This document shows positions 60,135 to 64,000 of a stretch of DNA of 64,000 bases, piece after piece. Each line of letters starts with the position of its first letter. Positions within the stretch are counted from its first letter, which is position 1. The stretch spans positions 372,001 through 436,000 of the forward strand of contig CAUJDF010000044.1 of the NCBI GenBank assembly GCA_963169045.1, read 5' to 3'. A program made the position numbers and the translations under genes. The notes under the pieces are model-generated. The model saw only the letters and a program-made list of their open reading frames with translations. It did no database searches and had not been told where the DNA came from. The stretch is from Myxococcota bacterium. Its GTDB lineage: Bacteria; Myxococcota_A; Bradymonadia; UBA7976; UBA1532.

Positions 60135-62284
60135 CTGGCGAGGCGCTCCACGGCGGTGACGCCCTCGATGCGTTCGATGGCGGCCATCACCTTGCGGAGC
60201 TGCTCGAGGTCGCTGACGAGCACCGTGAAGTTGTTCACCGCCGTCTTCTCGGGCGTGGTTCGGCAGTTCACGGTGGTGATGTTCACGCCGGCGCTGTGGA
60301 ACGACTGGCTGATGTTGGCGAGCAGGCCCGGGGCGTCGACGCTGTACACGCGGATGTCGACGGGGCGGACCTGCCGGCTGCGGGCGTCCCACATGACGTC
60401 GACGCGGCGGGCCGGGTCGTAGTCGAGCGAGCGTGCGCAGTCCTTCCGGTGGATGGTGACGCGCCCGCGGCCGACGAAGCCGACGATGTCATCGCCGTGC
60501 AACGCCGCGCAACACTTGGGGAAATGGGTCGCGATGTCGTCGAGGCCGTCGACGATGATCCCGTTCTTCGAGCGCGGCAGGACCTTCTTGATGAGCTTCT
60601 TGAACGTCCCTTCGTCCTCGGCCTCCTTGGCCGGGCCGGCCTGCAACCGGTCGGCGGGCACGAGGTCGGGGATCAACGTCTCGGCCTTGACCTTCCCGTA
60701 GCCGACGGCGATCAGCAGGTCCTTCTCGTTGCGATTGCGCGTGCGCGCCACCTCTTCGAGCTTGCCGGACTTGCGCAGCTTCTGAAGGCTGACCTGGTAG
60801 CGCTTCAGCTCCTTCTCGAGGAGCTCGCGGCCGAGCTCCTCGCTCCGGGTGCGCGCCTCCTGTCGGATGAACGTGCGGATCTTCGTGCGCGCGCGGCCCG
60901 TCTTGACGAACTTGAGCCAGTCCTTCGACGGCTTGTGGCCGGGCGTGCGGATGATCTCGATGACGTCGCCGTTGTGGAGCTCGGTGCGCAGCGGGACGAG
61001 CGTGCCGTTGACCTTGGCCCCGGTGCACTCGTGGCCGAGGTCGGTGTGGATGGCGTAGGCGAAGTCGAGCGGCGTCGCCCCGCGCGGGAACGCCATCACG
61101 TCGCCGTTCGGCGTGAAGACGTAGACCTCGTCCGCGAACAGGTCGACCTTCACCGTCTCCATGAAGTCGGTGGGGTCCTTCAAGTCACGTTGCCACTCCA
61201 GAAGCTGCCGGAGCCACGCGAAGCGCTCGTCGGCACCGGAGAGGCGGTACTGGCCCTCTTTGTACGTCCAGTGGGCCGCCACGCCGAGCTCTGCGATGCG
61301 GTGCATCTCCTCGGTGCGGATCTGGACCTCGATGCGCTCGCTTTCAGGTCCCATCACCGACGTGTGGAGCGACTGGTAGTTGTTCTGCTTCGGGAGGGCG
61401 ATGTAGTCCTTGAAGCGGCCCGGGACGGGTTTCCAGAGGCTGTGGATCAGACCGAGCGCCTCGTAGCACTCGGGCATGCGCTGCACGAGGATGCGGAAGG
61501 CGAGGATGTCGAACAGCTTCTCGAAGGGACGACCCGAGGTCGTGATCTTCTGATAGATGGAATAGAGGTGCTTCGGCCTGCCGCTGACCTCGGCCTGGAT
61601 ACCCTGCGCGTCGAGCTCCTTCTTGAGGATGTCGATGACGCGCTGGATGTATGCCTCGCGCTCCTTGCGGGTGCGTTTGATGCGATCGGCGAGGTCCCGA
61701 TACTCGTCGGGGTGCAGGTACTTGAAGCTGAGGTCTTCGAGCTCGGTGCGAAGCCAGTTGATACCGAGGCGGTTCGCGAGCGGCGCGTAGATGTCGAGCG
61801 TCTCCTGGGCGATCTTCTGCTGCTTGCTCTCCGGCATGTGGGCCAGCGTCCGCATGTTGTGCAGACGATCCGAGAGCTTGACCAGGATGACCCGCAGATC
61901 GCGGCTCATCGCGATCAGCATCTTGCGGAAGTTCTCGGCCTGGGCCTCCTCCGCGCTCGTGAAGTTGATCTTCTCGAGCTTGGTGAGCCCGTCGACGAGG
62001 AAGGCGATGTCGTCGCCGAACTGCTCGCGCAGCGTCTCGACGGTCGCCACCGTGTCCTCGACGGTGTCGTGGAGCAGGCCGGCGCAGACGCTGGCCGTGT
62101 CCAGCCGCAGCTGGGCCACGATGTAGCTGACCTCGAGCGGGTGGATGAGATAGGGCTCGCCGTTGCGACGGGTCTGGCCGCGGTGGGCCGCCGCGCTGAA
62201 CACGTAGGCGCGGCGCACGAGGTCGACGTCGGCCTCCGGGTGGTGCTGCCGCAGCTCGTCGATGACGTCGTCGAGTCGGACCAT
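60131..62284 (-). CDS. rel: Bifunctional (p)ppGpp synthetase/hydrolase
   Basis: 717 aa. Domain order: HD hydrolase (about 20-180, with the intact LLHDTVEDT), synthetase (about 235-350, RPKHLYSIYQK, the KDYIALPKQNNYQSLHTSV substrate loop and EVQIRT), TGS (about 400-460), helical and zinc-finger-like region (HFPKCCAALHGDD), and ACT (about 635-715). Both activities should be present. ATG 62284; gmk lies 32 bp upstream and rpoZ, often between them, is missing. Confidence 0.96.
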   Translation of the reverse strand: MVRLDDVIDELRQHHPEADVDLVRRAYVFSAAAHRGQTRRNGEPYLIHPLEVSYIVAQLRLDTASVCAGLLHDTVEDTVATVETLREQFGDDIAFLVDGLTKLEKINFTSAEEAQAENFRKMLIAMSRDLRVILVKLSDRLHNMRTLAHMPESKQQKIAQETLDIYAPLANRLGINWLRTELEDLSFKYLHPDEYRDLADRIKRTRKEREAYIQRVIDILKKELDAQGIQAEVSGRPKHLYSIYQKITTSGRPFEKLFDILAFRILVQRMPECYEALGLIHSLWKPVPGRFKDYIALPKQNNYQSLHTSVMGPESERIEVQIRTEEMHRIAELGVAAHWTYKEGQYRLSGADERFAWLRQLLEWQRDLKDPTDFMETVKVDLFADEVYVFTPNGDVMAFPRGATPLDFAYAIHTDLGHECTGAKVNGTLVPLRTELHNGDVIEIIRTPGHKPSKDWLKFVKTGRARTKIRTFIRQEARTRSEELGRELLEKELKRYQVSLQKLRKSGKLEEVARTRNRNEKDLLIAVGYGKVKAETLIPDLVPADRLQAGPAKEAEDEGTFKKLIKKVLPRSKNGIIVDGLDDIATHFPKCCAALHGDDIVGFVGRGRVTIHRKDCARSLDYDPARRVDVMWDARSRQVRPVDIRVYSVDAPGLLANISQSFHSAGVNITTVNCRTTPEKTAVNNFTVLVSDLEQLRKVMAAIERIEGVTAVERLAS

Positions 62285-62316
62285 CAGTCCCCACGATAAG
62301 GCACGCGGTCGGGTCT

Positions 62317-62925
62317 TCAACCCCCCTGCGCGGCCAGTCGTTCCAGGGTGGCGCGGCGCTCTGCCGTGCGCAGGTGCGCCGCCCGGTAGATGCAGTCGAG
62401 CTCCGCCACCGCGGCGTCGAGCTGCTCGTTGAGCACCAGGTAGTCGAACGTGCGGGCTGCCTCGAGCTCGCGGCGGCCGGCGGCGAGGCGGCGCGCGATC
62501 GAGGCCTCCGTCTCGGTGCCGCGGGCGCGCAGGCGGCGCTCGACTTCGGCCCACGAGGGCGGCAGGACGAAGCACGTCAGCGCGTCGGGGTAGGCGCGCT
62601 TCAGGTTGGCGGCCCCCACCACGTCGATGTCGTACAGCAGGTCGACGCCGTCGCGGGCGGCGCCGTCGATCATCGAGCGCGCGGTGCCGTACAGGTTGCC
62701 CGCGTACTCGGCCCACTCGGCGAACGCGTCGTCGGCGGACAGGCGCTCGAACTCGACGCGCGACGTGAAGTGGTAGTGCACGCCGTCGACCTCGTGCGCG
62801 CGCGGCGCCCGCGTCGTGTGGCTCACCGACAGGCGCAGGCGCGGATATCGGTCGAGGAGGTGGCGCGCGATCGTCGACTTCCCGGTCCCGCTGACGGCGC
62901 AGATGATCAGGTGGACCACGATCAC
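62317..62925 (-). CDS. gmk: Guanylate kinase
   Basis: 202 aa. Phosphorylates GMP to GDP. P-loop AVSGTGKST, the GMP-binding SVSHTTRAPRAHEVDGVHYHF and the DIDVVGAANLK Walker-B region are present. The usual GPSG opening is CAVSG here, still a valid P-loop. GTG 62925 overlaps the yicC stop as GTGA. Confidence 0.94.
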   Translation of the reverse strand: MIVVHLIICAVSGTGKSTIARHLLDRYPRLRLSVSHTTRAPRAHEVDGVHYHFTSRVEFERLSADDAFAEWAEYAGNLYGTARSMIDGAARDGVDLLYDIDVVGAANLKRAYPDALTCFVLPPSWAEVERRLRARGTETEASIARRLAAGRRELEAARTFDYLVLNEQLDAAVAELDCIYRAAHLRTAERRATLERLAAQGG

Positions 62926-63827
62926 TCCACGTTCTGGACCTGCTCGCGCAGCCGCTCCAACTCGGCCTTGAGGTCGAGCACGACGCGCGACATCTCCAGA
63001 TCCTGCACCTTGCTGCCGACCGTGTTCGCCTCGCGCGCCATCTCCTGACAGAGGAAGTCGAGCTGGCGGCCGACGGCCTCACGCTCGTCCTTCGACGACT
63101 CGGTCAGCAGCGACCGCGCCTGCCCCACGTGCGCCGAGAGCCGCGCCAGCTCCTCGGCGACATCGGACTTCTCGGCGAAGAGGGCGACCTCGTGCAGGAT
63201 GCGGCCGCTCTCGAGCTCGAGCCCGGCGTCGGCAGCGAGATCACGGATGCGGCGCTCGAGCCGCGCCTGGTAGGCCGCCGACAGCTCGGGCGCGCGGGCA
63301 GCCAGGCGTCCCTGCAGCTCGAGGATGCGGTCGAGCAGGCGGACGAGCTCGGAGGCGAGCGCCGCCCCCTCGTGAAGGCGCATGTCGACCGCCGCCTGCA
63401 GCGCGCGGTCCATCGCCTCGCCGAGCTCGCGTTCGATCTGGTCGTCGCCGACCGCCGGCACCGCCGGCACGAGCACACCGGGGTGCGCCGCGATGGTGGC
63501 CGAGTCGGAGATGTCGAGGATCTCGAGGGATTCGGCGATGGCTCGGTGCGCCTCGCGCACGGCGCGAGCGAGACCGAGATCGACGGCGACGCGAGATGGC
63601 CCGGTGGCCTCGCCGGTCTGCTCGTAGACGCCGACCTCGATCCGCCCGCGGCGGAGACGCGCGCCGACGCGGGCGCGCAAGGCGGCCTCCGCGGACGCGA
63701 GCTCGCGTGGGAGGCGAATGCGCAGGTCGAGGTAGCGGTGGTTGACGGCGCGGATCTCGACCGCGTAGGCGAAGCCCCCCACGGTCGCGGCGGCGCGCCC
63801 GAATCCGGTCATGCTGTGGATCGACAT
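62922..63827 (-). CDS. yicC: YicC/YloC family endoribonuclease
   Basis: 301 aa. MTGFGRA N-terminal signature, VEIRAVNHRYLDLRIRLPREL, and the conserved C-terminal block KSDVAEELARLSAHV ... GRQLDFLCQEMAREANTVGSK are all present. Homologues are RNases that affect small-RNA turnover. ATG 63827 lies 7 nt after TATTGG on the minus strand (63840-63835), the same near-leaderless layout seen elsewhere. First gene of yicC-gmk-rel. Confidence 0.94.
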   Translation of the reverse strand: MSIHSMTGFGRAAATVGGFAYAVEIRAVNHRYLDLRIRLPRELASAEAALRARVGARLRRGRIEVGVYEQTGEATGPSRVAVDLGLARAVREAHRAIAESLEILDISDSATIAAHPGVLVPAVPAVGDDQIERELGEAMDRALQAAVDMRLHEGAALASELVRLLDRILELQGRLAARAPELSAAYQARLERRIRDLAADAGLELESGRILHEVALFAEKSDVAEELARLSAHVGQARSLLTESSKDEREAVGRQLDFLCQEMAREANTVGSKVQDLEMSRVVLDLKAELERLREQVQNVE

Positions 63828-63891
63828 ACGCCGCCCAATACCACGACCGCGCGGGGGCGGAAACCCCGTCCTCCGACGGCGGCGCCGGCGC

Positions 63892-64000
63892 TCAGCGGCG
63901 GCTCGCGAGCAGCGTACCGCCTTCGGTCGTCCGGTCGAGCCCCAGGCCGCGCGCGAAGCGGTCGACGAGCTCCACCGCCGCCGTCTCCGCCGCGAAGCGG
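63892..64000 (-). CDS. C-terminal end of an unidentified protein (5' part beyond the window)
   Basis: The last 35 or so codons of a minus-strand frame ending at TGA 63894-63892: RFAAETAAVELVDRFARGLG followed by LDRTTEGGTLLASRR. Helix-like with a basic end; too short to assign. It is the only open minus frame here, and its direction matches yicC, 64 bp downstream. Confidence 0.45.
   Translation of the reverse strand, partial: RFAAETAAVELVDRFARGLGLDRTTEGGTLLASRR

Overview
High-GC window (roughly 70% G+C by eye) with dense genes, frequent GTG/TTG starts and many 4-bp stop/start overlaps. Three Ser/Thr protein kinases, an FHA-GAF-sigma54 activator, a response regulator with an HD-GYP domain, many lipoproteins with D/A-, P/A- or GAGGQG-type linkers, MopE- and DxDxDG-type calcium motifs, and a 7-haem/TPR lipoprotein together suggest a Myxococcota (old 'Deltaproteobacteria') chromosome. 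This is inference from gene content. I see no IS element, prophage, CRISPR array, tRNA or rRNA; this is core chromosome with lineage-specific genes.

Layout. 1-6.2 kb: left-edge lipoprotein fragment, carB-greA, a glycosyltransferase, and rpsU with a 65-aa companion. 6.2-12.4 kb: queE-queC-lipoprotein, an unknown 503-aa protein, a kinase followed by a DGAT2-like acyltransferase, and an nDsbD-like protein. 12.4-16.6 kb: PrkA, a coiled-coil protein and an OmpA-like lipoprotein, then a response regulator. 16.6-24.4 kb: two glycosyltransferases facing a kinase/TPR/FHA-sigma54-activator operon, then a glycine-repeat lipoprotein. 24.4-33 kb: a membrane glycosyltransferase divergent from a membrane-anchored sulfatase-fold enzyme, then the nucleotide-salvage operon tdk-upp-hpt, which runs into a 7-haem/TPR lipoprotein. 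33-44.7 kb: a secreted agmatine-deiminase-like enzyme, a TPR/GT2 protein, an HD-GYP regulator, a PEGA kinase, a RelA-fold-like protein, an M16 peptidase, a Ycf46-type ATPase and a MoaD-MoaE fusion. 44.7-56.3 kb: a lipoprotein esterase whose catalytic motifs are in permuted order, then a nine-gene leftward operon lepA-lepB-pyrR-pyrB-pyrC'-carA-lipoprotein-trmL-small protein. 56.3-64 kb: a calcium-repeat lipoprotein, a SPOR protein, an MBL hydrolase, an amidohydrolase, and rel-gmk-yicC.

Common threads. Pyrimidine metabolism is spread over three loci: carB-greA, pyrRBC'-carA and tdk-upp. The dihydroorotase-like protein in the pyr operon has lost key catalytic residues, so it looks like a structural PyrC' partner of PyrB. 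The best promoter matches read TTGNNN-N17-TANNNT with the -10 box only 6-9 nt before the start codon, so many first genes probably have leaderless mRNAs. Three divergent gene pairs appear to share one overlapping -35 hexamer.

The strongest oddities are the circularly permuted esterase (44761-47553), the pseudo-dihydroorotase, a CTG start in a CTGA overlap at 30810, shared divergent -35 elements, and a perfect 11-bp inverted repeat between the two divergent envelope genes at 26.5 kb. No search could be run; all functions come from reading motifs.
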